64,000 bases of DNA from Tenuifilum thalassicum (GTDB taxonomy: Bacteria; Bacteroidota; Bacteroidia; Bacteroidales; Tenuifilaceae): positions 2,154,581 through 2,218,580 of the forward strand of contig NZ_CP041345.1 in the NCBI RefSeq assembly GCF_013265555.1. Direction: 5' to 3'. Shown piece by piece: positions 18,102 to 28,809 of this stretch. The notes below the pieces were generated by a model, which was given only the letters and a program-made list of their open reading frames with translations, searched no databases and was not told where the DNA came from. Position numbers and translations under genes: made by a program. Position 1 is the stretch's first letter, and each line of letters starts with the position of its first letter.

Positions 18102-19712
18102 TTATAAAGTTGGGCCAGCAGCAACTAGTCGCTGTCCCCATTCGTTATCGGTAAAGTTATTGAAATTATCAATAAACTTTTGAGCCAAATCTCTTGCAGC
18201 GGCATCCCACTCTTCGGGCACTTCCCAAAGATTACGAGGATTAAGCAGTTTTGAATCCACCCCATGTAATGATTTTGGAATTTGGAGATTAAAAATTGGC
18301 AGGATCTCAAAATCCTCATTCTCAATGCTTCCATCAAGAATCGCATTAATTATGGCTCGAGTTGATTTTAGGTCTATTCGCTTCCCCACTCCATATGCAC
18401 CACCGATCCATCCAGTATTAACTAAATACGCTTTAGAACCATGCTCTTGCATCTTTTTAACCAGCTCACGAGCATAAACTGTAGGATGCAGCATCAAGAA
18501 TGCTTGTCCAAAACAGCTGCTAAAAGTTGGTTGGGGTTCTAATATTCCCCTTTCTGTACCTGCAAGTTTAGCAGTAAATCCGCTCAGGAAGTGATACTGT
18601 GTTTGATTTGGGGTAAGCCTTGCCACTGGAGGCAATACACCAAAAGCATCAGCAGTTAGGAAAATAACATTCTTGGCATGGCCCGCACGCGAAACAGGCT
18701 TAACAATGTTTTTAATGTGATAAATAGGATATGAAACTCTCGTATTTTCTGTTTTACGCTTAGAATGGAAATCAATGTTACCCTCCTCATCAACATCTAG
18801 ATTCTCTAACAGCGCATCCCTCTTGATAGCTGCAAAAATATCTGGTTCCTTTTCAGGGTCAAGGTCGATGCATTTTGCATAGCAACCGCCTTCAAAGTTG
18901 AAAACGCCCGAATCGTCCCAACCATGCTCATCGTCGCCAATAAGTGCACGATTAGGGTCGGCTGAGAGGGTTGTTTTACCAGTACCAGAAAGACCAAAAA
19001 AAACAGCCACATCGCCATCTTTCCCCACGTTGGCACTACAGTGCATAGTTGCAATACCCTTTAAAGGTAGATAAAAATTCATAACAGAAAAGATACCCTT
19101 TTTCATTTCACCCCCATACCAAGTGCCACCAATTAACGCCATCCGCTCAGTAAGGTGAAATGCAACAAATACCTCACTGTTAAGATTTTGCTCCTTCCAG
19201 TAGGGGTTGGTTGCTTTTGAAGCTACAAGAACAACAAAATCGGGTTCAAAATCTTTAAGTTCATCCTCGGTTGGGCGAATAAACATGTTTTTAACAAAAT
19301 GAGCCTGCCAGGCAACCTCCATAACAAACCTAACCCTTAACCTTGAATCCTCATTTGCACCAGCAAAAGCATCAACAACATATAGCTTTTTCCCATTAAG
19401 CTGTTCAACGCTAACTTCCTTAAGTTTATTCCAAACTTCCTGCGAAATAGGTTTATTGTCGGACCCCTTCTTTCCAAGTTCTGCCCACCAAACATCTTTT
19501 TCCGTTGCAGGTTCTTTAACAACATACTTATCTTTTGGGGAACGGCCAGTAAAAATGCCAGTATCAACATTTACGGCACCTAATTTGGTGACAACTCCTC
19601 GCTCGAACCCTTCTAGGCTTGGGTCTGTTTCATGCTCATAGAGCAAATCGTACGATGGGTTATAATACAACTTCTTAACAGAATTGATTCCATATTTCGA
19701 CAAATCGACCAT
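18102..19712 (-). CDS. pckA: Phosphoenolpyruvate carboxykinase (ATP)
   Basis: A 536-residue ATP-type PEPCK that interconverts oxaloacetate and PEP with ATP/ADP; in anaerobic Bacteroidota it can run in the CO2-fixing direction of fumarate fermentation. Motifs: [34 protein letters not shown], kinase-1a [16 protein letters not shown], kinase-2 [10 protein letters not shown] and [14 protein letters not shown]. Length is typical. It is monocistronic, with a consensus promoter upstream and a bidirectional terminator behind. Confidence 0.98.
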   Translation of the reverse strand: MVDLSKYGINSVKKLYYNPSYDLLYEHETDPSLEGFERGVVTKLGAVNVDTGIFTGRSPKDKYVVKEPATEKDVWWAELGKKGSDNKPISQEVWNKLKEVSVEQLNGKKLYVVDAFAGANEDSRLRVRFVMEVAWQAHFVKNMFIRPTEDELKDFEPDFVVLVASKATNPYWKEQNLNSEVFVAFHLTERMALIGGTWYGGEMKKGIFSVMNFYLPLKGIATMHCSANVGKDGDVAVFFGLSGTGKTTLSADPNRALIGDDEHGWDDSGVFNFEGGCYAKCIDLDPEKEPDIFAAIKRDALLENLDVDEEGNIDFHSKRKTENTRVSYPIYHIKNIVKPVSRAGHAKNVIFLTADAFGVLPPVARLTPNQTQYHFLSGFTAKLAGTERGILEPQPTFSSCFGQAFLMLHPTVYARELVKKMQEHGSKAYLVNTGWIGGAYGVGKRIDLKSTRAIINAILDGSIENEDFEILPIFNLQIPKSLHGVDSKLLNPRNLWEVPEEWDAAARDLAQKFIDNFNNFTDNEWGQRLVAAGPTL

Positions 19713-19753
19713 TTTGATAATTTTAAGAACTACAACAAGTTGATATTTTATAG

Positions 19754-19786
19754 CAAATTTAAACGTTTTACTTAATACAATTCAAA
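19754..19786 (-). promoter_or_regulatory. Promoter of pckA
   Basis: Reading the minus strand, TTTG (19786-19783) is followed after 21 bases by TAAATTTG (19761-19754), matching the Bacteroidota TTTG / TAnnTTTG promoter. Transcription would start about 19746, leaving a leader of roughly 35 bases before the ATG at 19712. Confidence 0.6.
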
Positions 19787-19997
19787 CAAATCGCGAATTT
19801 TATTTCACTTTATTACCAAAAACAAAAGCTCGAGTTACAAATAGCAACTCAAACCATTGCAAATATAACAAACTTTATCAATCAATATATACATATATAT
19901 TGATATTTTCAACAAATACAAAAAGATTGACATTCATCAATGAACAACAGTCACAAACAAGACCTAAGGGCTTGAAAATAAAAAAAAACAGAAATTA

Positions 19998-20900
19998 CTA
20001 ATCAATATGCTTGCAGTTCTTATCGGTAATAAATGGCTCAATGTGAATAGTTGCATCAATTCCTAACTCATTGAGAATCACACTTTCAATATTTGATACA
20101 ATGCGATGAGCTTGTTCAATAGACATTTCGTTTGGCAAACGAACATGAAATGTTAGCTCATGGTGCATCACATAGTTATGAATATGGAAATGATGTGGTG
20201 CCATACCATCAATTCCCAAACGATTTACAATTTTTTTCACAGACTCAATTGTAGCAGGATCAGGCCTTTCACCCAGAATAACCGAAGCACTATCGGCAAT
20301 AATTTTAAACCCAGAATACAATATTAACAGCGCAACTGCAATACTTAAAGCACCATCTATCCACCAGAAATACTTGCCTACAAAAATCCCTACCAGCACT
20401 ATAACTGAGGAAAACGCATCGCTCCTATGATGCCAACCATCGGCAATCACTGAATTAGACTTAGTTTTACGCCCCACAAAAAAAGCATACTGGGCCAAAG
20501 CCTCTTTTGTAAGTATAGAGATTATTGTAACAGCTAATGCAATAGTCCCATAGTTTGAGCCTTCGTGCGAGTGCAGCTTATCGTATCCCTCCAATGCAAA
20601 GAAAAACGCGACAAAGCCAAGAATCGAACCAATAAGAATTGATGTGATCAATTCGGAACGTCCATGTCCAAAAGGATGACCTTTATCGGCAGGTTTACGG
20701 GTATACCTATTTCCAATAAGTAGTATAACTGAACTAATTGAATCGGAAAGAGTGTGCCACGCATCAGCAATTAACGCCAAGGAACCAGATACTATCCCAG
20801 CCCAATACTTCAAAAAGAAAAGAATAAGGTTAGCTAAAATAGCCACCCAACCCTCACTATTAATCAATTTTGAAGCCTTCCTTTCAAACTCAACACCCAT
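19998..20900 (-). CDS. Cation diffusion facilitator family transporter
   Basis: A 300-residue CDF metal efflux protein with about six membrane helices. Metal-site motifs are in TM2 (LIADAWHTLSDSISSVILL) and TM5 (VIADGWHHRSDAFSSVIVL); the D/H-containing HxxxD pattern suggests Zn2+ or a related divalent cation exchanged for protons. A cytoplasmic C-terminal domain of about 90 residues contains several His (MAPHHFHIHNYVMHHELTFH). The start is the ATG at 20900; an upstream TTG would overlap the previous stop. It follows the LysM/PBP1 gene by ten bases. Confidence 0.93.
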   Translation of the reverse strand: MGVEFERKASKLINSEGWVAILANLILFFLKYWAGIVSGSLALIADAWHTLSDSISSVILLIGNRYTRKPADKGHPFGHGRSELITSILIGSILGFVAFFFALEGYDKLHSHEGSNYGTIALAVTIISILTKEALAQYAFFVGRKTKSNSVIADGWHHRSDAFSSVIVLVGIFVGKYFWWIDGALSIAVALLILYSGFKIIADSASVILGERPDPATIESVKKIVNRLGIDGMAPHHFHIHNYVMHHELTFHVRLPNEMSIEQAHRIVSNIESVILNELGIDATIHIEPFITDKNCKHID

Positions 20901-20910
20901 GAATAACAAG

Positions 20911-22779
20911 TTACTTTGTTCCTAAAATGCTATAGGATAAGGTGAAATCTGGGTTATACCTAATAAAATAGAGCCCATCATTGAGCATATACCCTTTGTC
21001 CACCAAATTAAACTTAAACTCTGACTGTAGAAGTTGCATAGGGAATGTGGACAAGCAGTTTGAAAAGTCTGGACCAAACTCCTTCAATGCGCTAATAAAA
21101 TAGTACCCAACGTCGAAACCCAAGTATGAAAATTGCGATGGTTCATCCCTGTATGTCTCTCTATACTTAGCAATAAAGTTTTTCACATCGGCTCTTGAGT
21201 AATCAACATAAAACGGAGAGAAAATACACGTGTTAAGAGCGAAAAGATAATCGGAAGGTACGTTCTTTAGTCTACGCCAGCGGGATGGACCATAAACCTC
21301 AGTGGTTAACCCATAGTACGATTTCACTGCATACAAACTACCAAGAATATCTGTTACAAAAGGTTCATCTTCCGAAGGAACAATAACAACATTTACGCTA
21401 TCTTTATTAAGAACCTTGAGCAAACTGCTTTGTAAATCAAAAGAGTTAAGGCTCGATGTTTTGTGGAAAAACTTTTGAATTGTAACGCCATATTCATTTG
21501 CCTTTTCCATCAACAAGGAGTCAAACTCAGACATTTCTGGATAAATCAATGAAGATGAATCTAAAACTACAACATAGTTTTTTGATGTATCGGGTTCAAA
21601 ATTGGCAGCAAATACCCTTAACTGGTCATAAAAGTTTTGGTTTACTGAAATCACATTTTGGCTTTTATCCAAACGAGCTATTTTGCTATATATTGGAGAA
21701 ACAAAATTCACTTTTTCATCAGTTGCATACTTGGCTACAGGTTTTATCTCCTCGTACAAAAAGGGTCCTATTATAAGTTCATTTTTACGGAATGATTCAT
21801 CGCTTAAAATCTCATTAACATGCACTGCCGAACGTTTTGTATCGTAGGCATTTAAAGATACAGAAACACCTAAGCGTTTTAAAGTATCGAGAGCCAGTAA
21901 GAATCCTTCATAAAACTCTAAAGACACCTCAGAAATTTGACTTATCTTCTTTATCTCAGCCTTAGGGGTCTCTTCCTCTAAACCCTCGTTTTCGCCATCT
22001 GCACTATCTTTTTTTTGCTGGGTAAAAGGAAGCAAAAGGGCCACATTAAACATTCTCCCATCATAATCAAATGTATCTTGGCAAACACCCTTTTGAGAAA
22101 GCATCTGCGTTAAGGTGTCCTGTTTTACAGTATCTTGCTGCTCAACAACACTTTTCTTAATCGGAATTCGAAGGACGGTACCTAATTTTAATCCACCTTT
22201 TACCAGGTCCGAATTATAAAACTCTATTTCCTTTGGTGAAACCCCATACTGGCGGGAAATTGCGAATAAACCCTCGCGCGGCTGAACCTCATGCATAATA
22301 AAATCAATGGTATCAACCGCAGCCTGGTTCTGAATTGCACTAATATGCTTCTTAGGAATTCTTAATGTTTGACTTGTTTTAAGTCCATCTTTAGCCTCTG
22401 GATTTAAGTTTAGGATCTCATCAATTGTAACATTGTACATTCTCGAAATACCAAACAAGGTTTCTTTACGCTTTACGATATGGTAGATAAAGTTCTCGTC
22501 TGAATCTATCTTTTTAACTCTTACAGGAATTTTCAGAGCCTGCCCCACTTTTAAACCAGCATAAATATCTGGATTATTTACAGCAATATCGGATTGACTA
22601 ACACCATAGGCTTTGCTTATTGAATAAAGTGTTTCGCCTTTTTTAACAATATGTACGTAATAGCTTTTACCATCTACCCTAACCTTATTGCGCGAAACTT
22701 CGACCTGAACATTTTGAGAATAAAGTGTGGTGGATAAGATTGTTATGGCTAAAAAAGAAAAAAGTATTTTTCTTAACAT
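20911..22779 (-). CDS. Exported protein with three LysM domains and a periplasmic-binding-protein-like domain
   Basis: Encodes 622 residues from the ATG at 22779. A signal peptide (MLRKILFSFLAITILSTTLYS) is followed by three LysM repeats (about 38-85, 95-140 and 160-205), each with the GETLYSIS / ETLFGIS / EGLFAIS core and a terminal LRIP or LKIP. A linker (about 210-280) leads to a PBP1-fold domain to the end (VALLLPFTQQ, LEFYEGFLLALDTLKRLGV, NELIIGPFLYEEIKPVAKYA, YLGFDVGYYFISALKEFG). LysM binds peptidoglycan; the PBP1 fold is used by ABC solute receptors and by LpoA, an activator of peptidoglycan synthases. No ABC transporter genes are near, so a wall-associated sensor or regulator is more likely. 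The TTG-initiated ten-residue extension is rejected. Confidence 0.9.
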   Translation of the reverse strand: MLRKILFSFLAITILSTTLYSQNVQVEVSRNKVRVDGKSYYVHIVKKGETLYSISKAYGVSQSDIAVNNPDIYAGLKVGQALKIPVRVKKIDSDENFIYHIVKRKETLFGISRMYNVTIDEILNLNPEAKDGLKTSQTLRIPKKHISAIQNQAAVDTIDFIMHEVQPREGLFAISRQYGVSPKEIEFYNSDLVKGGLKLGTVLRIPIKKSVVEQQDTVKQDTLTQMLSQKGVCQDTFDYDGRMFNVALLLPFTQQKKDSADGENEGLEEETPKAEIKKISQISEVSLEFYEGFLLALDTLKRLGVSVSLNAYDTKRSAVHVNEILSDESFRKNELIIGPFLYEEIKPVAKYATDEKVNFVSPIYSKIARLDKSQNVISVNQNFYDQLRVFAANFEPDTSKNYVVVLDSSSLIYPEMSEFDSLLMEKANEYGVTIQKFFHKTSSLNSFDLQSSLLKVLNKDSVNVVIVPSEDEPFVTDILGSLYAVKSYYGLTTEVYGPSRWRRLKNVPSDYLFALNTCIFSPFYVDYSRADVKNFIAKYRETYRDEPSQFSYLGFDVGYYFISALKEFGPDFSNCLSTFPMQLLQSEFKFNLVDKGYMLNDGLYFIRYNPDFTLSYSILGTK

Positions 22780-22959
22780 CTTAAAATGTTTTAGTTTCAA
22801 AAGCGACAAAAATAATTAGATTACAAAATTAATCATAAATATAAGTAATCAAATACAATTCCAAAGTCAATCTAAATAGGAAAATCAAACACAAAGTCAA
22901 AACGGCTTCGAGTACTAGTTATTGCATTTTTATGCATGCATTATCATTTTTTTATTTGC

Positions 22960-22967
22960 TAATTTTG
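22960..22967 (+). promoter_or_regulatory. Possible -7 box (TAATTTTG) for the SNF2 helicase gene
   Basis: TAATTTTG matches TAnnTTTG and lies 46 bases before the ATG at 23014, in the 234-base divergent gap. No -33 element at the usual spacing was identified. Confidence 0.4.
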
Positions 22968-23013
22968 CTCAATTGTAGTTGATTTTTCTTAAAATTGCAG
23001 TAAAATAGGATAA

Positions 23014-25899
23014 ATGGATTCAACAGACAACCAACTTTTTTTTGCCATAGCCCTATATCAACACAGAGAATTAGGACTTACTGCTGGAGCCTATTTATTG
23101 GAACCTATTAACGAAGACTCTTATAAAATAGAAAGAAATCTGATAGTAGATTCAGCCATTTTGCATTCCGACCGCACAACAACCGAAGAAACTGAAATAT
23201 TAAAAAACATAAATGAGATTACAGAGAAAGCTTTACTTAAACTTTTTGGGCGAGACACAAAAACATTCACCGAACTCATTAGCAAAATACATACCGACGA
23301 TAACCTCAAAAGCTACATAAGGAACTATATTGACCGTAGAATATTTAAAATCTTAGAAAAGGCTAGCGAAATTGGCACTCCAATATTTTTTAGAGACCGG
23401 AATGCAAACAATCTTTACGACGAGAGAAGGGTTTCTTACCATAAAGAACCAGCGAAACCTGTTTTCCGTTTCGAACTTGATGAAAACGGCATTAAATATT
23501 CTTTAAAAATCAAGCATGGAAACCAAGTTCTCATTGCAAAGCCAGGTGATTTTGAAGTTCTAACCATGGAACCCTGCCTGCTAAAGTTTTCAAACAATAT
23601 TTTTTATATCGACGGAATTGATGGCAAAAAATTCACCCCCTATCTAAACAAAGACTTTATAACCATACCGTTGCAATCGGTTCAAAGATATATGGAATCC
23701 TTTGTGCTAAACGCAGTACGGAACAACATAGTTGAGGCCATCGGTTTTGAAATAGATGAGAAAAACAGCAGACCAACGCCTGTGCTAACTCTTGAAGAAA
23801 GGCTTGCAGGGGGAGCATGCCTAACCTTAAACTTTAAATACGGTAACAAAATCATTGCAGCAAACACCCCACCTACAACCGAAGTAAAACTATCACATAG
23901 AGCTGGAAAATATAAATTCACAAAACTTATAAGAAACACTCCCAAAGAAACCAAGCTAAGGGGCAAAGTTGAAAAGGACTTGCATCTAAAAAAGGTTGGT
24001 GAGAATGAGTACTTCCCTGGCAAACCTGAAAATGATGGTTTGGATGATTTCAGACTAATTGAATGGCTCAACCGAAACCAACAAAAACTCTCCGAACTAG
24101 GATTCGAAATCCAACAAAAATACAAACAAGCCAACTACCATATAAACGGGTTTAACCTTTCAATAAGAGTAAACGAAGGTATTGATTGGTTCGATTTATA
24201 TGGCATGGTTGAAATTGGCTCATTTAAAGTTCCTTTTATACACTTCAGGAAGCATATAATTAAAAATATCCGAGAATACACTCTACCAAATGGGCAAATC
24301 TTTATACTTCCCGATGAATGGTTTGCCAAATACCGAACCATATTTATGTTTGGGAAAGAAGAGGGAGAGAAACTCTTAATTTCTAAAGCCAATGTCGCTC
24401 TTTTGTCAGACAATAACATCGAAACACAAAGCATGTCAGATTTTGCAGAAAGAATCAAAAACATAACTGCAAAATCGGTTGAACTCCCCAAATCATTAGA
24501 CGCTAGGCTTAGGAAGTATCAAACTATTGGCTACGTATGGCTAAAAACGCTATCCGAAAACGGGCTAAACGGATGCCTAGCCGATGACATGGGGTTAGGA
24601 AAGACCCTACAAACCATTACCTTTATTCTGTCGGAACTGGAAAATGGTGATTATAAAAAAGGAGAACACAAAACAACCTTGATAGTTGCACCGACTTCAA
24701 TAATATTCAACTGGTTTAACGAATTTGAAAAATTTGCACCAACAATTCGGGTTGGCATTTACCATGGCACAAACCGAGAGAAAAGCCTAAAATTATTTAA
24801 AACAAACCATGTAGTTATAACATCATACGGCACAATAAGAAACGATATAAACCTGCTTAAAGATTTCCCTTTTAGGCTTGTAGTACTTGACGAAAGTCAA
24901 ACTATTAAAAATCCAGCCTCAAAAATTTACAGAAGTGTATTGCTGCTAAAATCAGATAAAAAGCTATGCTTAAGCGGTACGCCTATCGAGAACAACCTTT
25001 TCGACCTATGGTCTCAAATGAACTTCCTGAACAGAGGGATGTTAGGTGGCATTAAAGTATTCAGCGATGAATTTGCCACTCCTATCGAAAAAAGAAACGA
25101 TTCAGAAAAGCAAAAACTTCTTAAAAAACTTATAGAACCATTAATCTTAAGGCGGACAAAAGAACAAGTGGCTAAAGAGTTACCTCCGCTTACCGAGCAA
25201 ATTGTTTATTGTGAGATGAGCGATGAACAAAGCAGAATATATGAGGAGGAAAAATCGAAAACGAGAAGGATGATTATTGATGCTTTTGAAAACAGTCAAA
25301 CCGATTCAATTTCCGTTAACATCCTATCGGCGCTAACTCGACTACGCCAACTTGCCAATCACCCTGCCATGCTAGACGAATACTCCGAAATACCCTCTGG
25401 CAAGTTCGAAGAAATAACCCAGATGATAGAAAGCGTCATATCGGAAAACCATAAAATTTTGATATTCTCATCGTTTGTAAAGCACCTTAACCAGGTTGAA
25501 AGCTACCTGCAAGAAAGCAATATAGGATATGAGATGTTAACTGGTTCAACAACAAATAGGGAAAATGTTGTGGAAAACTTCCAGAACGACCCAGATAAAA
25601 AGATATTCCTCATATCGCTCAAAGCCGGTGGTGTAGGATTAAATCTCACTGCTGCCGATTACATTTTTATACTCGACCCCTGGTGGAACCCAGCAGCCGA
25701 AATGCAAGCTGCTTCGCGCGCCCACCGAATTGGGCAAACAAAAAAGGTTTTCGTTTATCGATTCATTTCAAGAAACACTGTAGAAGAAAAGATTATCAGA
25801 CTTCAATCGCATAAGGAAAATCTTGCCCATGAATTTGTTAACAGCAACAATCCGATGGTAATCCTTAACAAGGAACAAATAATGAGTCTTGTAGAATAG
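23014..25899 (+). CDS. SNF2-family DEAD/DEAH-box helicase
   Basis: A 961-residue Swi2/Snf2 ATPase. The C-terminal half holds the motor: motif I ADDMGLGKTLQTITFI (about 524-540), motif Ia LIVAPTSIIFNW, motif II VVLDESQTIKNPASK (DESQ instead of the usual DEAQ/DEAH), LCLSGTPIENNLFDLWS, LILRRTKEQVAKELPPL, and in the second lobe LISLKAGGVGLNLTAADYIF, DPWWNPAAEMQAASRAHRIG with motif VI. The N-terminal ~490 residues are family-specific with no Zn-finger-like SWIM motif visible. Such enzymes translocate on double-stranded DNA to remodel nucleoprotein, for example RNA polymerase. It stands alone between divergent and unrelated genes, with no restriction or defence genes next to it. Confidence 0.94.
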   Translation: MDSTDNQLFFAIALYQHRELGLTAGAYLLEPINEDSYKIERNLIVDSAILHSDRTTTEETEILKNINEITEKALLKLFGRDTKTFTELISKIHTDDNLKSYIRNYIDRRIFKILEKASEIGTPIFFRDRNANNLYDERRVSYHKEPAKPVFRFELDENGIKYSLKIKHGNQVLIAKPGDFEVLTMEPCLLKFSNNIFYIDGIDGKKFTPYLNKDFITIPLQSVQRYMESFVLNAVRNNIVEAIGFEIDEKNSRPTPVLTLEERLAGGACLTLNFKYGNKIIAANTPPTTEVKLSHRAGKYKFTKLIRNTPKETKLRGKVEKDLHLKKVGENEYFPGKPENDGLDDFRLIEWLNRNQQKLSELGFEIQQKYKQANYHINGFNLSIRVNEGIDWFDLYGMVEIGSFKVPFIHFRKHIIKNIREYTLPNGQIFILPDEWFAKYRTIFMFGKEEGEKLLISKANVALLSDNNIETQSMSDFAERIKNITAKSVELPKSLDARLRKYQTIGYVWLKTLSENGLNGCLADDMGLGKTLQTITFILSELENGDYKKGEHKTTLIVAPTSIIFNWFNEFEKFAPTIRVGIYHGTNREKSLKLFKTNHVVITSYGTIRNDINLLKDFPFRLVVLDESQTIKNPASKIYRSVLLLKSDKKLCLSGTPIENNLFDLWSQMNFLNRGMLGGIKVFSDEFATPIEKRNDSEKQKLLKKLIEPLILRRTKEQVAKELPPLTEQIVYCEMSDEQSRIYEEEKSKTRRMIIDAFENSQTDSISVNILSALTRLRQLANHPAMLDEYSEIPSGKFEEITQMIESVISENHKILIFSSFVKHLNQVESYLQESNIGYEMLTGSTTNRENVVENFQNDPDKKIFLISLKAGGVGLNLTAADYIFILDPWWNPAAEMQAASRAHRIGQTKKVFVYRFISRNTVEEKIIRLQSHKENLAHEFVNSNNPMVILNKEQIMSLVE

Positions 25900-26076
25900 A
25901 AGTAATTCACCTCTAGCATTAATTTATAACCAAAACCGCACTTGGTTCCTGAACTTATGCAACATGTGCAAAAAATCAAAACCAGCAAAGAACGTACAAA
26001 CCTGGATATCTGACTATTACTTCTACAAACAGCTAAAAAGTCAAAACATTAGAAACTAATTCCGTATTAAAGTTCT

Positions 26077-26084
26077 TATCTTTG
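26077..26084 (+). promoter_or_regulatory. Probable -7 box (TATCTTTG) for plsY
   Basis: TATCTTTG ends four bases before the plsY ATG at 26089, the same geometry as at rtcB, suggesting a leaderless or very short-leader transcript. The 189-base gap before it holds only a weak AACCAA/TTGGTT dyad near 25930. Confidence 0.45.
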
Positions 26085-26088
26085 TAGC

Positions 26089-26742
26089 ATGGAAACTATT
26101 CTCAAAATTGCTATAATATTTGCAGCATACCTTTTAGGTTCAATACCTACATCGGTTTGGGTAGGTAAAATTTTTTATGGTGTTGATGTTAGAGATCATG
26201 GCAGCGGAAACGCTGGTGCAACAAATACCATTAGAGTTCTTGGGCTGCTCCCTGGAATATTTGTTTTCATAGTAGATGTACTGAAAGGCTATCTAGCTGT
26301 CAGGTTGCTTTATTTAACCGATTTCTACATCCCTAAAACTGGAATGTTTATAAACTTTCAGCTCTTCCTTGGAATTGCAGCATTACTTGGGCACATCTTC
26401 CCCATTTTCGCACAATTTCGAGGGGGAAAAGGTGTGGCCGTTCTATCGGGTGTAGTTTTTGCATTGCACCCTTATGCAACACTTATTGTTTTTGGAATTT
26501 GGACAGTTTCGGTAATCATCACGAAATATGTTTCACTTAGCTCTATGATTGCAGGGTTTTCGTTCCCGTTGGTTTTAATTTTCATTTACCGAACGTCGAA
26601 CCCTTCGCTTATTATCTTTGCATTTGCACTTGCAATACTAATGCTATTCACTCATCAAAAAAATATAGAAAGGCTTATCAAAGGGGAAGAATCTAAATTC
26701 TCCCTCAAAAAAAAGGGGAAGATAAATCAACAAAAAAAGTAA
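26089..26742 (+). CDS. plsY: Glycerol-3-phosphate acyltransferase PlsY
   Basis: A 217-residue integral membrane enzyme that transfers the acyl group of acyl-phosphate to glycerol-3-phosphate, the first step of phospholipid synthesis. Motif 1 YLLGSIPTSVWVGKIFYGVD with DHGSGNAGATNTIRVLG, motif 2 GHIFPIFAQFRGGKGVAV and a third block near KYVSLSSMIAGF are present, with five to six membrane segments. The C-terminal tail is unusually basic (KGEESKFSLKKKGKINQQKK). PlsX and ACP genes are not nearby. Confidence 0.96.
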   Translation: METILKIAIIFAAYLLGSIPTSVWVGKIFYGVDVRDHGSGNAGATNTIRVLGLLPGIFVFIVDVLKGYLAVRLLYLTDFYIPKTGMFINFQLFLGIAALLGHIFPIFAQFRGGKGVAVLSGVVFALHPYATLIVFGIWTVSVIITKYVSLSSMIAGFSFPLVLIFIYRTSNPSLIIFAFALAILMLFTHQKNIERLIKGEESKFSLKKKGKINQQKK

Positions 26743-26803
26743 TCAGTTTACATTAGCATTTAATTTTATACTGCTCTACTCAAGAGGAATGAAATATTTT
26801 TTA

Positions 26804-26811
26804 TAATTTTG
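26804..26811 (+). promoter_or_regulatory. Probable -7 box (TAATTTTG) of the thrS operon
   Basis: TAATTTTG matches TAnnTTTG and ends 29 bases before the thrS ATG, implying a leader of about 20 bases. No T-box-like structure is possible in such a short leader. Confidence 0.45.
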
Positions 26812-26840
26812 CATTTCGTTTAAAATTGATATTCAGCAAT

Positions 26841-28781
26841 ATGATTAAAATAACATTTCCCGATGGTGCGGTAAGGGAGTATCCCAAAGGTGTGACTGGT
26901 TTGGATATAGCCAAAAGCATATCCGAACGGCTTGCAAAAGAGGTTTTAGCAATCTCAGTAAACAATGAAGTATGGGATTTAACACGTGGGATTGAAACTG
27001 ATGCTACAATCAAGTTACACAAATGGGACGATCCTGAAGGGAAGCATGCATTTTGGCACTCTTCGGCTCACCTAATGGCTGAAGCCATAGAAGCCCTCTA
27101 CCCTGGAGTAAAACTTGGCATTGGCCCAAGCATTGAGAATGGGTTTTACTACGACATTGACTTTAATGGCCATTCCATTTCCGAAGAAGATCTACCCAAG
27201 ATAGAGAAAAAGATGCTTGAGTTTGCTCAACAAAAGCAGCCAATCACTAGAAAAGAAGTTTCAAAGGAGCAAGCTCTTAAAACATACAAGGAGAAGAGCG
27301 ACCCATATAAGGTTGAGCTAATCAACGACCTTGAAGATGGCACTATCACATTCTACACACAGGGTGACTTCACCGATTTGTGTCGAGGTCCTCACCTACC
27401 CCATACTGGATACATCAAGGCCATAAAGCTACTAAGCGTTGCTGGTGCTTACTGGAGGGGCGATGAAAAGAATAAAATGCTTACCCGCATTTATGGAATT
27501 ACTTTCCCCAAAAAGAATCTACTCGATGAGTACTTGGCAATGCTTGAAGAGGCAAAGAAACGCGATCACCGTAAAATTGGGAAGGAATTAGAACTTTTTA
27601 CTTTCTCGCAAAGCGTTGGCCAGGGATTACCTCTATGGCTACCCAAAGGAGCCCAACTCCGTGAACGTCTTGAAATGTTTTTAAAGCGTGTTCAAAAGAA
27701 ATACGGCTACGAGCAGGTAATTACTCCTCATATTGGCCAAAAAGAACTTTACGAGACATCGGGGCACTGGGCTAAATATGGAAAAGACAGTTTCCGACCA
27801 ATTAACACCCCTCAAGAAGGCGAAGAGTTCCTGTTAAAACCCATGAACTGCCCTCATCACTGCGAGATATACAAGTCAAAACCTAGGTCGTACAAAGACT
27901 TACCCCTTCGCCTAGCAGAGTTTGGAACTGTTTACCGTTACGAGCAAAGCGGCGAACTACATGGTTTAACCCGTGTAAGGGGATTTACTCAGGACGACGC
28001 CCATATATTCTGCCGTCCCGATCAACTTAAAGAGGAATTTGTTAAGGTTATCGACATTGTTTTATACATATTCAAAACCCTGAACTTTCAGGACTATACT
28101 GCTCAGATATCGCTTCGCGATCCTAACAATAAAGAGAAATATATTGGCTCTGACGAAAATTGGGAAAAAGCAGAAAAAGCTATTGTTGAAGCGGCTGCAG
28201 AGCGCGGGCTTAAAACCGTAACCGAATTAGGTGAAGCAGCCTTTTATGGGCCTAAACTTGACTTCATGGTACGCGATGCAATTGGACGCAAATGGCAGCT
28301 TGGTACCATTCAGGTAGATTATAACCTACCCGAGCGCTTTCAGCTCGAATACATCGGTTCGGACGATAAACGTTATCGGCCAATTATGATTCACAGAGCT
28401 CCGTTTGGCTCAATGGAGCGTTTTGTAGCTGTTTTAATTGAGCATACTGGCGGAAAGTTTCCACTATGGCTAACTCCCGACCAGGTTGTAGTGCTACCAA
28501 TAAGTGAAAAATTTAACGAATACGCAAAAAGTGTTTCAAATTTCCTAAATAATTACGATATTCGCAGCCTGATTGATGACCGAAACGAAAAAATCGGTAA
28601 AAAGATAAGGGACAATGAGTTACGAAGAATCCCTTACCTTTTGATTGTTGGCGAGAAAGAACAAGAAAGCAACTCTGTTGCGGTTCGTGTTCAAGGGCAA
28701 GGCGATAAAGGACAAATGAAACTTGAAGAATTTGTTAAACATATAAAGGCTGAAATTGATAACCAGCTAAAAGAAATATAG
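26841..28781 (+). CDS. thrS: Threonine-tRNA ligase
   Basis: A 646-residue class II aminoacyl-tRNA synthetase that charges tRNA-Thr. Domains in order: TGS ubiquitin-like N-terminus ([19 protein letters not shown]), the second additional/editing domain with its [11 protein letters not shown] and CRGPHLP zinc-like site, the catalytic core ([16 protein letters not shown], motif 2 [35 protein letters not shown], motif 3 [12 protein letters not shown]) and the anticodon-binding domain ([16 protein letters not shown]). The start is the ATG at 26841; an in-frame TTG 15 bases upstream is less likely. It heads thrS-infC-rpmI-rplT. Confidence 0.98.
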   Translation: MIKITFPDGAVREYPKGVTGLDIAKSISERLAKEVLAISVNNEVWDLTRGIETDATIKLHKWDDPEGKHAFWHSSAHLMAEAIEALYPGVKLGIGPSIENGFYYDIDFNGHSISEEDLPKIEKKMLEFAQQKQPITRKEVSKEQALKTYKEKSDPYKVELINDLEDGTITFYTQGDFTDLCRGPHLPHTGYIKAIKLLSVAGAYWRGDEKNKMLTRIYGITFPKKNLLDEYLAMLEEAKKRDHRKIGKELELFTFSQSVGQGLPLWLPKGAQLRERLEMFLKRVQKKYGYEQVITPHIGQKELYETSGHWAKYGKDSFRPINTPQEGEEFLLKPMNCPHHCEIYKSKPRSYKDLPLRLAEFGTVYRYEQSGELHGLTRVRGFTQDDAHIFCRPDQLKEEFVKVIDIVLYIFKTLNFQDYTAQISLRDPNNKEKYIGSDENWEKAEKAIVEAAAERGLKTVTELGEAAFYGPKLDFMVRDAIGRKWQLGTIQVDYNLPERFQLEYIGSDDKRYRPIMIHRAPFGSMERFVAVLIEHTGGKFPLWLTPDQVVVLPISEKFNEYAKSVSNFLNNYDIRSLIDDRNEKIGKKIRDNELRRIPYLLIVGEKEQESNSVAVRVQGQGDKGQMKLEEFVKHIKAEIDNQLKEI

Positions 28782-28795
28782 TGTTAACTAAAATT

Positions 28796-28801
28796 AGGAG
28801 G
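28796..28801 (+). promoter_or_regulatory. Strong Shine-Dalgarno site (AGGAGG) for infC
   Basis: A perfect AGGAGG at 28796-28801 is eight bases upstream of the inferred AUA start at 28810. Comparable sites are absent before rtcB, thrS, rpmI, rplT, pruA and other genes here, as usual for Bacteroidota. It therefore stands out and decides the infC start. Confidence 0.8.
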
Positions 28802-28809
28802 ACACAGTT

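Noticed and set aside
23682-24134. 150-codon ORF antisense to the SNF2 helicase gene
   Set aside because: Shadow of a clear coding frame; Ser/Leu-rich composition typical of antisense frames.
23014-25899. SNF2 helicase as part of a phage-defence system such as DISARM
   Set aside because: No methyltransferase, nuclease or other defence gene adjoins it; neighbours are housekeeping genes.
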